In this document: piece after piece, positions 31,010 through 42,680 of the stretch
Layout of the letters: every line of letters begins with the position of its first letter
Position numbering within the stretch: the first letter of the stretch is position 1
Source of the DNA: Siphlonurus alternatus
Lineage: Eukaryota > Arthropoda > Insecta > Ephemeroptera > Siphlonuridae
Reading direction: 5' to 3'
DNA: 64,000 bases
NCBI GenBank assembly: GCA_949825025.1
Contig: OX463782.1
Span: 26,562,773-26,626,772, forward strand
Notes under the pieces: generated by a model
Databases searched by the model: none
Told to the model about the DNA's origin: nothing
What the model saw: the letters and a program-made list of their open reading frames with translations, nothing else
Made by a program: the position numbers and the translations under genes

Positions 31010-31210
31010 CAGTCAAATTAATGTGACATTCCCTCCGGAAGTAACCGGAAGTGCCAAGTATATTTGAAATTCATCTTTGAAACTTTACCAAGGGGTTTAC
31101 ACTAGAAATGTTGAACCACATGCGAAATAACAATACTGAAATAAAGTAGACAGATCAAACCTTACACTTCTCCGACTACTTCCGAAAGGAATGTCAAATT
31201 AATTTGACCG
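31010..31210. mobile_element. Tc1/mariner-type MITE
   Basis: The inverted ends begin CAGTCAAATTAATGTGACAT at the left and CGGTCAAATTAATTTGACAT when the right end is reverse-complemented. Both continue through TTCC and GGAAGTA to a GAAGTG-like word, giving TIRs of about 42 bp. TA lies directly outside both ends (31008-31009 and 31211-31212). TA target duplication with a CAGT-like terminus is the hallmark of the Tc1/mariner superfamily. At about 201 bp it cannot encode a transposase, and no autonomous partner is in the window. Confidence 0.8.
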
Positions 31211-31639
31211 TAGTAGCGTGCTCGGGCGATGATGACTGTTGCACCACGTGCGTGCCAGTAGATAGCACGTGCACGCTCGTATCAGCAGTGGTGTCGTATA
31301 TATTGCACTCACGTGGTGCCAGTTTGGGTGGTGCGTGATGGTGCGTGTGAGCACCACTAACTTTTTTTTTTTTTGAGTAGTCCACACGCAAAGCATAAAA
31401 ATTCATAGTAAATTGTTATATATAATAATAAAAAATTACGTTATATATTAGATAAATTTTATTATAATAGCAAAGCAAGAATGAAATAATTTAAGTTGGT
31501 TCCAACTATTAAAGATACACTTATATTATAAATATTAAAATTACCTATTTATTGTAGAAAAGTTAATTTAAAAAAAATGTCATTTGTTGCATTAAAAATT
31601 CAATACAGATTTCTATGGGAATTGTAGCACTTTTAATGT
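31211..31639. promoter_or_regulatory. E-box cluster island (putative regulatory element)
   Basis: Three palindromic CACGTG E-boxes occur at 31245-31250, 31266-31271 and 31310-31315. The outer two are part of a perfect 10-bp inverted repeat, GCACCACGTG and CACGTGGTGC. A TATATA word lies between the second and third. CACGTG is the known site of bHLH/bHLH-ZIP factors (MYC, USF, MITF and CLOCK classes). No transcript or ORF is recognised. Regulatory activity is inference. Confidence 0.4.
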
Positions 31640-31955
31640 AGTATCGAACTCAATTTTTGCAGAAATGGATAGAGGGTGCAAATTTATGCTACCCTGATTT
31701 TTTCAGATTTTTTACAGACCGGGAACTATTTTTTTAAAATTTATGAAAATCCTTTTCATGACGTCACGAGGCGATTTTTCCTTAAGAAAAATATAGGACT
31801 TGCCACCTCGTGACGTCACAAAAAATACTTTCAATAATTTTTATTTAAAAAAAAAAATAGTTCCCGGTCTAAGAAAAATTTGAAACAAATCAGGGTGGCA
31901 TAACTTTGCACCCTCTATCCATTTTTCCAATACAAAAAAAATTAGGTCGATACTC
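31640..31955. mobile_element. Foldback MITE-like element, family A relative (copy 4)
   Basis: Ends GTATCGAACTCAATTTTT and the reverse complement of AAATTAGGTCGATACTC pair. The arms carry AAATGGATAGAGGGTGCAAA, TTATGCTACCCTGATTTTTT and CGGGAACTATTTTTTTAAAA, homologous to the other family A members. The loop has its own palindrome with GACGTCACGAGG and CCTCGTGACGTC. Non-coding. Confidence 0.82.
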
Positions 31956-33835
31956 AATTGTAATATAATTTAGCATTTTAGTTAAAGTTAATATTATTTT
32001 CTAATATACATAATTTATTATGTGATCTAGAGTGGAGCTCCAGAATTTAGCCAGAGTATTATATTCCTTTGTAATATAATACTAATATATAGCAAGCATT
32101 CTTTGATCTATCTAACCAAAGCAACTGACCTGCCCATATAGCTATTTATGTATTATGATTCTGGTGTCACACAATGCAGAATACGAGCTTTAGAATTCGA
32201 ACTCATGCTATCAGATTAAAACAATCATGCAATCAGAGAATGCACATGAGTGAAGAATTTCATTGTTTTGTGGTGGTAACATCATACATATTATTATAAT
32301 GTCGATGTTGTAATGAGCATAGTCATTATTTCTTTGTAGAAATGCAAGCCACTCAATATAATATGAATGATCTACATTGCTGTAAAAAAAGACAAAAAAA
32401 ATTTTTTGAAATGGATTATCGTATTAGTACGTTATATTTCCTTGTTGTCTACTTTGACATGGAAGAAATCAATTTAATGATAATCCCACACAAAATGCTT
32501 TGATTAAAATAATGGATTTGGAAATTATTATTTCCCTCTATTGTAGTTTTTAAAATAAGGAAAAATACAAAGAAAAAAATAAATTAAATGGTTTGTTGCA
32601 TCTTTAAAACACTATAATTTAGTCATTTTATCATGCAAAATATCCATTTTATATTTAAAAATTATATAAAAATAAAATAATTTTACCATGTAATTCTGAA
32701 TATTTTTGATGTACGTTTTACTGTATCTTTGCTGTATTTAAAAGCATATTATTATAAATACATTTTAACATTGAATCATCAATACAAATTATCCCCTAAT
32801 TAGAGGAATTTGAGTTTAGCATTAAATGTATCAACAAACTCAATTTATTGATGGTCATTATTAAACAAATCTACATTAACAATATGTACATATTTACATC
32901 TCTTCACAACGGTCGTTGAAAAACACGAATTAAATATTCCAAATTCTGCAATCTGGTAAAAAAAAAAAAAAAAGATTTTATAAAAAAAAAATAAATAAAA
33001 ATAAAAAGATTATTACGATTTAACAAACAAGTATGGAATATTTTCTTATAATTTTTAACATAATTCACTTGTAAAAAAAAATAGCCGTATATTACAATAA
33101 CTAATTAAGTATACTGCTTTATCTGTAAGTATACATCACGTATACCTTTTATTTTTTAATGATCATGGTTTTTATTTAAAGCTGAAAGATCAATCATTAT
33201 GCGTGTCCTGTGGGAACAATGAATGATCTTAGTTAAAGATAATCACTGAATATACGTTTTATATACGGAAAACATTTAATGTTTATCAGAATTTCTTTTA
33301 ACTGCATTATTATATTTATAAAGATGTAAAGATTTTTTTCTTTTATAAAAATTTAATATTTTTTTTTTAATAAAAATATATTTTATAATAACTTCATTAT
33401 GTGTAGTTATTTTTGCATTTCTATTGTTTTTTTGAATGAAATAGGATATGTTGCCTAGCCCATACTTACTAGATTCCTCCTCTCGCCCTCGTTTCTTTCC
33501 CACGCAAGAACCTAAAGCACGCGGGCTCGTTATGTTCGTAACAAGCCAAGTCTCGTGCGCCATCAGGTAGTAGGGGAGGGAAAATAAACAACGGCTATAT
33601 TCATTCCGATACTACCTGAGATCACTCATTTCTTAAAACAATAGACAGGCTTATATACGTAACAGTTTGTGTATTTGAATTTTTTTACATTCAAATCAAA
33701 ATTAGTTTTATTTCATTACAACTTTGGTCTTAATTGAGTTATTACTGCACTCTCTTTGGCTACTCTGCATGCTTGCAGGTGGGTCGTCAAGTGCTTCATT
33801 GATATAACATTTTTTAAAAAATATTCAGTTGTTAA

Positions 33836-33839
<4 letters not shown>
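31956..33839. other. AT-rich non-coding DNA
   Basis: The patch at 33450-33610 is GC-richer; the 95-residue minus frame at 33276-33563 crosses it without a recognisable domain. The rest is featureless. Confidence 0.45.
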
Positions 33840-33917
<78 letters not shown>

Positions 33918-33922
33918 ATATA

Positions 33923-33969
<47 letters not shown>
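33840..33969. repeat. (TA)n microsatellite with TC interruptions
   Basis: About 130 bp of TA units with two TATC variants near 33913-33927. The variant units may stabilise the array. Tyr-Ile frames on both strands are artefacts. Confidence 0.97.
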
Positions 33970-33971
<2 letters not shown>

Positions 33972-36001
33972 TATATATGTGTGTGTGTATCATAGTGATA
34001 TACCAAGTGATATATACTTTAATAAAAATATAGTCTGTTTTGTTTTATGTAACTGAGAATTATTAACGTAAATGATGAAATATTACACATACATGTGTGT
34101 GTTAATTTTTATAACATATATTTTGGTAATTAACCTCATAATTATCAAGTTTTTATGATAATTAAAGTAAATTATAGCTAAATATTTAACTTTTGTTTTA
34201 CTTTACATCATTTTATTATTTCGTTAAAAAAATGATGCTATATAATAAAGTAAACTGAAAAAGAGAGAAAGTTTTAGTTATACTTGCTTATTAGCTCGCC
34301 TATTTTTACACCAATGATGTCAATATTATTTCTATTATATTAACTATAAAATATTACATTAAAATATTAAAACTGATTAGGAAAATATACAAAATCCTCT
34401 CGATCATGGCAACACAAAATCTCTGCAATTCCTTCTGGCTGTCTTGTTAGCGCTTGTTAGGCCTTCCTGTGTCAGGCGTGATTACCGAAGCCCAGGTGTG
34501 AAATCAAGATAGACTCCAGACAGGTCAGGTATGAGCGGCGGGTGGACGTCAGGTGAACATGTGATGCTCGAGGCACAATCTGTAACACTGACGCAGCAAT
34601 ACCGTGGCGTGACGTGGCAGGAATCACGAGACTCCTTTCATCTCCTTCTAATATTTAGTTTGATCAACTAGATATTATAATCTTTAATCTAAAAATAAGG
34701 GTTGAATTTAATATTGTAAGCTTTTTTTCTTGGTGTGGAATTAAATTAAATCGAATAGTGAGGTACAGTTTTAAAATTATTCTATCTAAAAGTTAATTTT
34801 ACATATATATTTATACAATTTTCAGTTAAAAAATATAAAAATAATTTTGCATTTAATTATCTTATGCTTTATCTAGGTTATTTCAAGTATATGATAGCTT
34901 TATAAGTTAAGTTATATTTTAAATTAATATTCGTTTGTGATTTTTTTATTTATTATTATTATTTTGCATTGCGTATATTTGAAATGCAGATTTTTTTTTT
35001 TTTTTCAATTTACAATTTATGATTTCTTAGTTTATAATTTAATAAATTGTATTCATTTAATTTATAAGCAAAATTATTTATTAATTCTAAAAATATGGAA
35101 TTACAAAATTTGATTAATTAATATAAATTAATAAAATAACCAGATAAGCAATGCCAGACTTTTACCGCACAATAAAATCATTTCTCAAATCACTTCATTA
35201 TAAATATATTAGTGGGTATTAATACCGTATTATATATTTCGTGGAAGAAGATAAAATATAATATATTCTCGCGGTCCATAATTTTTTTCTCTGATTATAC
35301 GTGTTATAGGGCAAGCTGCTGCGTGCTGTTTGCTCCGATTTTCTCCTTCTCTGCAGGGCGGTTCTCGCACTTATTATTTATCATTGCGACCAACAGCTCT
35401 GTGCAGACAACCCACCATTAGTGATCTAAATATGCTAGCATATAAGCCTTCCAACCATTGCTTACTGCTAATTTTATAGAAACCTTTTTCTTCCCTTTTG
35501 TATTTGATTTAATACCACTTGATCGTGTTAAAATAATTGGGTGCTAGAAAAAAAAAAAGAAAAATACATTATACGTATATAAAAATTATTTGCTTGAGGC
35601 TTATATATTAAAGGGGGATATTATTATTATTTTTTTGTTTGGTAATTTTGGATGAAAAAAATTATAAATTTGGATTATAATTTGTGTACCCTTGTGTTTC
35701 ATGCCGTAAACTTGATTGGTTAAACTGTTGAGAGATTGTATTAAGAGGAGAGTGCGTGTTTAATTTTGTTTTATATTTTATAATTTCACCTCCAGCTACC
35801 TCATAATAATGACAGTATATATTTTTGTTTAAAAAAATGAAATGAAAACCTTGCTCTATATAATCATTGCGATGAAATTATTACTGTGCCATGTTTTGTA
35901 TTTATTTTGCTATTGTTTGTTTTTCTAGTATTTTAATAGCTTGCAGGCTTTATTTAACCTTTCACCAAGCTCATTTTTTTTTCAATAATAATAATAATAA
36001 A
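33970..36001. other. AT-rich DNA with one GC-richer island
   Basis: The stretch at 34400-34650 is GC-richer and contains AGGTGTGAAA (34494-34503), which matches a T-box half-site, plus CAGGTG/CACGTG-like words and ACGTCA. It is a possible regulatory element. The rest is AT-rich with no recognised feature. Confidence 0.4.
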
Positions 36002-36078
36002 AATATTATTTTGTATGAAAATTATTAGTTGTCAGTTGTAATAATAATATTATTTTGTATGAAAATTATTAGTTGTCA
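36002..36078 (+). repeat. Short tandem duplication, 44-bp period
   Basis: The 33-bp segment at 36002-36034 (AATATTATTTTGTATGAAAA then TTATTAGTTGTCA) recurs identically at 36046-36078. The identity implies a recent local duplication. It lies about 250 bp upstream of the LINE insertion but is not part of it. Confidence 0.9.
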
Positions 36079-36318
36079 CTGTTTTTGAGTTTGTGATATG
36101 TTGTAAATGCATTTCAAAGTAACATATTATTATAAACAATATTTTATTATAAATTCATGTAATTATTTTATAAACAATGCTTAAAATCCTGTAATACTGC
36201 ACAGTAATTATAAAAGAACAGAACGTCAAAATGATTTAAAATTGTACAATAAATGTTTTTCATCAAACTTTGCAACTTGTGAGGAGTTTTTATTTTAAAG
36301 CCATGCAGTAAGTATATT

Positions 36319-36331
36319 ATATTAGTTTTTT
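36319..36331. repeat. Left putative target-site duplication of the LINE
   Basis: ATATTAGTTTTTT is identical to 38802-38814, immediately outside the two ends inferred for the LINE. Low complexity (T-rich) makes chance similarity possible. Confidence 0.65.
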
Positions 36332-38801
36332 ATTTTATTTTTATTCAAACAAAATTGATATTAGAAATTATAATGACCAAATTTATACTTATGGTGATAC
36401 CATAATTACTCATATCAATAATAAAGATGTAAATAGTCTAAATACTTTAATTACTAATGTCATTCTACATTCTACTATTGCAAAGAAAAATAATAAAAGA
36501 GTATCTAAACCCTGGTTTAATAGCGAATGTTATCTATCAAGGCAAGATCTTCTATCAAAATTTCATGCCAGCAAATTATATTTATTCAAAAACCCAAATT
36601 TGCATGAGCAATTTATTCAGGCAAGAAGCTGTTATAAGGCTTTATTGAAGCAGAAAGAATTAGAATTTAAAATTAAATCGGAAGATAAAATGATTAAAGA
36701 CGCAGAGCTAGAACCATACACATATCTTAGGAAAGATAGACCACCAACTAAGTCATGCCCAATTAACATAGACAAATGGGAAAACCATTTTACAAATATC
36801 TTAAATACAAATAAATTACAATCCGACCAAACTCTCAATCTTTTATCATTAACAAGAGACTATAATTGTAACTCAAATTATATTCCTCTTAATGAATTTG
36901 AAGTCTATAATTGTATGCAAAGCCTAAAAAACAATAAAGCTTCGGGCCCAGATTTTATTACGAATGAACATTTGAAGCTAGTAAGCAAGTCGTTAACCCC
37001 AACAATCACCAATATGTTTAACCTCTGTATTGAAACGGCTACAATTCCGGAATTGTGGCGGATCGCCTACCTAATGGTATTATACAAAGGGAAGGGTAAC
37101 ATTATGTCACCCGACTCATACAGAGGTATTATCCATGGTGATACCATGTACAAACTCTTCTCGAGATTAATTGCAAACAGGCTTTTTGATTCCACCCACT
37201 ATCTTATTCCAAAAGAGCAATACGGCTTTATGCCAGGACGTTCCACAATACAAGCTGTATCCACAGTATATAATCAAATTAAACTAGCATTGGAGAAGCC
37301 AAAGGGTCATTTATATATTGCTTTTGTAGACTTCAGAAAAGCTTTTGATTCGGTCAATAGGAATTTGCTCATTGAAAAGCTGAAGTCATTTAAAGTAATT
37401 CCTTCTGAAATTTTGAATATCTTAGCTGTTATTCTAAATATCAATTATGTATGTGTTCAAGATCGCTTATCATGTTCTAGTAATATTATTCAATCTAACG
37501 GAGTTTTGCAAGGAGACCCGAGCAGCTCTCTTCTTTTCAATCTTTTTACTGCAGATATAATTGAGATTACAAAAGATATAAACTGTGAAAATGAAAATGA
37601 TCAAGTCGTACTAAATTTATATGCAGATGATCTTGCTATTATTTCAAAGAGCAAAGTCAAGCTACAAAAAGCGCTAAATAATCTATCTATCTGGGCCAAA
37701 ACAAATGGTCTAGAAATTAACACAGAGAAAACCAAGGTTGTTAAGTTTAGAAGAGGCGGACCGTTATGCAAAAACGATGAAATTTATTGTGACGGTCAAA
37801 AGATTGAATTTCTAAATTCATTTAAATATCTTGGCATAATACTTCAAATGACAGGGCTTTCTTTTTCTAAACATATAACAGAAAGATGTAAGAACGCTAT
37901 CACTGTTATGTACACTATCTCAGGGCTGTCTGGTCTATCCGTCAAAACAGGGCTCAAACTATTCAATTTAAAAGTCGCCCCTGTGGCTACTTATGGTATT
38001 GAAATTGTATGGCCTTATTTATCTGTATCCGATTTTGATAAATTAGAATCAGTAAAAGCCATGTTTGTTAAAAGATTACTGTGTCTGTCAAAATTTACCG
38101 AAACTAGACTGGCCTATAAACTGATAGATTCCAATTATTTTATTACAGAAATCAAAGAAATGTTTAAACTTCCAACGACAGATCAATATTCCAATTTTAT
38201 AGCTGTCAGGAATCAAAAAGCTCAGGATATTAATCCTGAGTTTTACAGCACTGATGCTATGACATGTAAATATTGGTGTCTGCCCCAATTGGATAGATCC
38301 AATGTTAGAAATGTTTTAACTCGCCAGGCTGTTCACGGCTTCCACCATCTAATTTGTAAATCTTCTGGTTATCATAAAGCTGAACAATCTTGTGTATGTA
38401 AATTATGTAATGAATATTGTAGCCAATATCATTTAAATATCTGTAAATCTAGAATTAAGTCTATTAGCGATTATGCCAGGGGAGATTTCATATAGTCTAT
38501 AGATTTTGAATAGCAATGAAGCAATAAGTTTTTTTTATTCTATCTATTTTCTATGTCATATTTTGTCTTATATATATGTGATTATATATATGATATATTA
38601 TTATTATGATGTAACAGGCTGTTAGTATCATCTGTTATTTTATTTTATATTGTTTTATTATCATTTTCTATTGTTCTATTATTCTGTAACTATTATATAT
38701 GTTTTGTATGTATGTTTTATGTGTTCTATTGTAATGTTTTTCTATAATGTATGTTTCTAGTGCTGTTAATATGTACACTTTCTGTGTTTAATAAAAGACT
38801 A
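36332..38801 (+). mobile_element. 5'-truncated non-LTR retrotransposon (LINE)
   Basis: About 2.47 kb containing the 3' part of a LINE: the linker after the endonuclease, the complete reverse transcriptase, the C-terminal domain and a 306-bp AT-rich 3' UTR ending with AATAAA at 38790-38795. The apurinic-type endonuclease and any ORF1 are missing, consistent with 5' truncation during target-primed reverse transcription. A 13-bp identical flanking repeat supports these ends. The frame carries no stop or frameshift, so the insertion seems recent. It cannot move on its own, because the endonuclease is absent. Confidence 0.88.
36333..38495 (+). CDS. LINE reverse transcriptase ORF, 5'-truncated
   Basis: The frame is open for about 720 codons from the element's left end. 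The first ATG in frame (36600) is well inside the homologous region, because PWFNSECYLSRQ (a LINE linker motif) lies upstream of it. Numbered from that ATG, the visible RT motifs are NNKASGPDFI (111-120), YGFMPGRST (208-216), motif A FVDFRKAFD (242-250), GVLQGDPSSSLLF (301-313), the YADD catalytic box (341-344) and LGI in the thumb-side motif. All three catalytic Asp are present. The C-terminus has a CCHC-type pattern, C600-x2-C603-x7-H611-x3-C615, common in Jockey/CR1/I-group LINEs. QGDPSSS replaces the more usual QGDPLSP. The enzyme would copy LINE RNA at a nicked target site. The clade is not resolved by eye. Confidence 0.92.
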   Translation, partial: FYFYSNKIDIRNYNDQIYTYGDTIITHINNKDVNSLNTLITNVILHSTIAKKNNKRVSKPWFNSECYLSRQDLLSKFHASKLYLFKNPNLHEQFIQARSCYKALLKQKELEFKIKSEDKMIKDAELEPYTYLRKDRPPTKSCPINIDKWENHFTNILNTNKLQSDQTLNLLSLTRDYNCNSNYIPLNEFEVYNCMQSLKNNKASGPDFITNEHLKLVSKSLTPTITNMFNLCIETATIPELWRIAYLMVLYKGKGNIMSPDSYRGIIHGDTMYKLFSRLIANRLFDSTHYLIPKEQYGFMPGRSTIQAVSTVYNQIKLALEKPKGHLYIAFVDFRKAFDSVNRNLLIEKLKSFKVIPSEILNILAVILNINYVCVQDRLSCSSNIIQSNGVLQGDPSSSLLFNLFTADIIEITKDINCENENDQVVLNLYADDLAIISKSKVKLQKALNNLSIWAKTNGLEINTEKTKVVKFRRGGPLCKNDEIYCDGQKIEFLNSFKYLGIILQMTGLSFSKHITERCKNAITVMYTISGLSGLSVKTGLKLFNLKVAPVATYGIEIVWPYLSVSDFDKLESVKAMFVKRLLCLSKFTETRLAYKLIDSNYFITEIKEMFKLPTTDQYSNFIAVRNQKAQDINPEFYSTDAMTCKYWCLPQLDRSNVRNVLTRQAVHGFHHLICKSSGYHKAEQSCVCKLCNEYCSQYHLNICKSRIKSISDYARGDFI

Positions 38802-38814
38802 ATATTAGTTTTTT
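38802..38814. repeat. Right putative target-site duplication of the LINE
   Basis: Identical to 36319-36331. It starts straight after the last base of the 3' UTR (…AAAAGACTA). No A-rich or tandem tail separates the UTR from the duplication. Confidence 0.65.
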
Positions 38815-41800
38815 TTCTACACTCCATACTCCAAACAACATCACACAAATATGAAAAGCTAATCTTCTGATTCCTTACGAAAAATCTTAAGCGATATCAT
38901 GTAACTAAATATATATGTCTACCTCTTCTTATATAATTTGCTGCTGCTATTTATATTTTTAACATTTATATTTATATTGAAAACTATAAATTATTTGTTT
39001 AAGTTTCTGTCACGTTGTATGTTTACTACATTAGTTTGCCACATTAGCTCACATTTTAATGTTGTAAACGCTACATTGCGGTCTGATATTGAGACGTTTA
39101 AAAGGTCCAAACATGGTCCTTACACGTCTCAGCATGGTCCCACACTGATGTTGTGATGATACTACATGCTGTCACCGAACATTATACTTAACATCGAATT
39201 ATGATGAGGTAATGATTATAATAACCTCCTCTTTTAATATTTATGTATCAACCCAATAAGGTTTGTCCATAAGACACAATACCCCACGCTGTTAGCTCTA
39301 CATGTCCGATCACAGGTTTTATAATATTATAATACCCCACCTGTTTGATTTATATTGTATTGAAATAAACACTTAATATAATATACATGTTTTTTTTTTA
39401 GCTTTAAGGCATATTTTTAAATTTTGTATCATGATTTTATATTTCATTTTTTTATAATTAAATTAGTGTGGTTCAATTAATAATTATTGAAAATTAATTT
39501 ATATAATTCTAAGTAATAAATTATCAACAGTTTTATGTACATATACAAACAGCATCAGCCAAATAAGTAGGAAGGAGTGGGGAAATATAATATTATTATA
39601 AATATTATTTTTATTTGAATTACAAAAATAATATAGATAGAACTAAACCATTAACAACTTCACCATGGTTCGTAATGTATTATTCGAAAGAAAATCAATA
39701 TTATTTCACAATAAAGATTTGCCTAGAATACAATTAAAATATTTGCCCAAGCTATAAATTTTCATTTTTACTAATGATGAGACCAAATTGTTAAAATACG
39801 TTTTTCTCTGCTCGTATTTTTTAAGATCGACGTTTATTTTCTTATGCTTTTAAATCCTATTGTACTTCAACTAGAAAATAAATCTACCCTATACCTGATT
39901 AACATTTTTCAATTCTTTATATACTGTAGGCATGGAACAATAAAGGAATAAAACAAGAATTGCGTGCAGATGTTTGTCAACTACATTTACATTAATGGGT
40001 GGAATAATTAAGATTTGATCTCAACGTGCTTCCATTTGTTATTTCAAGTCGATGAATTTCCTTCTTTTAATTTCATTGATAATATATATTTTGTAATAAA
40101 TATTAACTAAATAGCCTATCAACTTTAAATAAATAAATTAAAACAATAAAAATTTGAATATTCCACAAAATAATGTTTTAAGATGGAAAAAAAAATAGTT
40201 GTTTAAAGTTTTATAAAATTCAAATTTTTAAGATGCAATAAAAAACAAATAAAAAATATAAGACGTATAATTATATAATATATATACCTGGTGATGTATA
40301 TATTATGTATTTTTATATTACGCACGAAATTTTTAAACATGCAACTGCATAGAAAAAAATGATATAAATCTTTGTTACTATACAAAAGAAAACAAAATTA
40401 AGAATTTCTTATTCATAAAATTAAACGTATAACATTAATTTATATAAAAGAATTATTATAAATTAATCTTTAATTTTAAAAAAATAAGATTATAATTTAT
40501 TAATTTTCAAGGCCAACAACTTCATTATATAAATATACAAAAAGGAAGATAAATAGAATGAAATACAACAAAATTTGAATAGAAAAAATACCCATTCTTT
40601 CTGTCTTGGTGACATAATATGCGACACACACGGAACAAAGCACTGATTACCATACGGACTAGAAAATAATATTAATCTACTTCAGTTTGTTTTGTAAATA
40701 AAGTTCAATTTGATATATATTAACATTAGAATATAGTTTAAAAAGAATCGTTAACTAATGATAGAGAAGGTATATCACATAGGCTTGACAGCGCGAGTGA
40801 GCTCGCTTGATTGCCTACCTGCTTCACGGTTAACCTTAGTTTATCACGCGGGAACGACATTTATTTCCCATGTCTTGACACCGCGTGAGGTCCGGCCACA
40901 TCGTTCCTTCATTTCACAAACTCTCACCAGGGGGTAGTGCCATCGCTTCTTCAAGAAAACCCCCTCCCTGTGTGTTTGTGTTTCGTCCACCGCGACTTAA
41001 TTACGACGAAACACCATCTTATATACCAAGAATTTAATATCTTATGACATTAATCGTTACAAAATAATGTCAACCTTTATATTATACCATTATAATCTTA
41101 TTTTTAATTATAGTACAAAATAGGGAATGTTTTGATTTTTATTAATGGTATATTCAAAAACAGATATTAAAAATATTATGATATCATTTTAAATGCATAG
41201 TAAATTTACATAGAATATGACAATAATGCAAATGAGTTTTTAAACTAACAGTCTTTACGGACAAAATGTAGTTTAAATTATAAATATTTATTTCTCCCAT
41301 TAATTGATATACAAAACCTAAATTTAAGATTTAATATAATTTAAGGTGTGGGTCAATGCAATATAGCATCAAAATAAAATTAAGCTGCTGGTACAGAATA
41401 GTACAGATGCAAAATGTTGTTTACATTTTAGACGAAGTATTGAAACGTTATACGTGGTTGAGTTGTGGGCCTATTGATGAATAAGCTCTAGCATTGAAAA
41501 TATGGTATTTACCATATAAATGCTTGTGTTTAAATATTTTCCACTTCTTGTAATTCACTCCATATTTGTTCCATATTCCTCTTTAAAATAATTAAATTAT
41601 TTCAATGATAATATATAAAAAATATAATGTAAAGAATTTTCGTATGAATTATTTTTAGATAAGTGTGTACTACAGTCTAACAGATCTTAGAATACCTATA
41701 GACACTATAATGGCGCCAGCTCCAGACAGTCTACACTGAATGGCGGCATCCATAAGATACTTAATATTTATTTTCAAGATATCCTCTGCGCGCAGTTGAA

Positions 41801-42680
41801 TCCACACGTAAACTAAGATTTGTAATACTGTATTTTATAATCGAAAGGGACGTTATATATAATTCCAATTAGTGACCCTTTTGAGTTATTAAATATTTCA
41901 TGAGTTAATTCTCGCTTAAATATGAATTTTCATCTTAAATTTACCTATCGTATTTTGAATGAAAATTATACAAATGTTACCATATAATATACGATAAAAA
42001 AACATATGTATAATATAGAAGAAATTTTAAAAAGGGTTCACATTGAAATGGAATACAAATTTTATATATATATACGTTCACTTCTATGTTTCAATAACTT
42101 GCTCTTTTATTTTTGTCAATGGAAATTTTATCGAAGAAAAAATATAAATATATATGATAAAATAAAATATATATCTTCAACAATTTATATACTGATAAAA
42201 AAATATTTTATATATACGATATTATAGAAAAGGTATTTCATGTAAGGAGAACAAAAAACTTTATGCAAACGTAAAATTTTGACGACAAGGCCTGCTATAT
42301 TTTTTTTTTCTTTTGATATTACAATATAATATAGGTTCAACAATTTCGTATGGTCCGGTCAGTTTTGGAATGTGAGGATGTGAGCTTTCATTCTGCTTTT
42401 ACAGCATCCCATCTTAAAAAAAAAATGTTTTTTATTTTCACTGACCATTCATGTGAAAGATTATAAAAATTTACATATCTTTACAAGAAGCAAAAGAATT
42501 TTTTTTCAATAAATTTTAAAACAGGTTAAAATATAATGTTTTTTGCCTTCAAAATTGTGCCTTCAAAATATAAGAATATTATAATTTTATAAAGTTATTT
42601 TTTTATTTGTATAACAGCGAATGAGAGACATTATATTGATAGAGGTTTGAAATTTTAGGGGCAATTTAAACAAAGCTGAC
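38815..42680. other. AT-rich non-coding DNA with two GC-richer islands
   Basis: The stretch at 40780-41010 is clearly GC-richer (GCGCGAGTGAGCTCGC at about 40791-40806, a CGCGTGAGG word). The stretch at 41690-41800 carries two ATGGCG(C/G)C words 40 bp apart. No protein is recognised. The rest is A/T-dominated and featureless. Confidence 0.45.

Noticed and set aside
36632..36838. Minus-strand frames inside the LINE (also 38088-38288)
   Set aside because: Antisense shadows of the reverse-transcriptase frame with no independent support.
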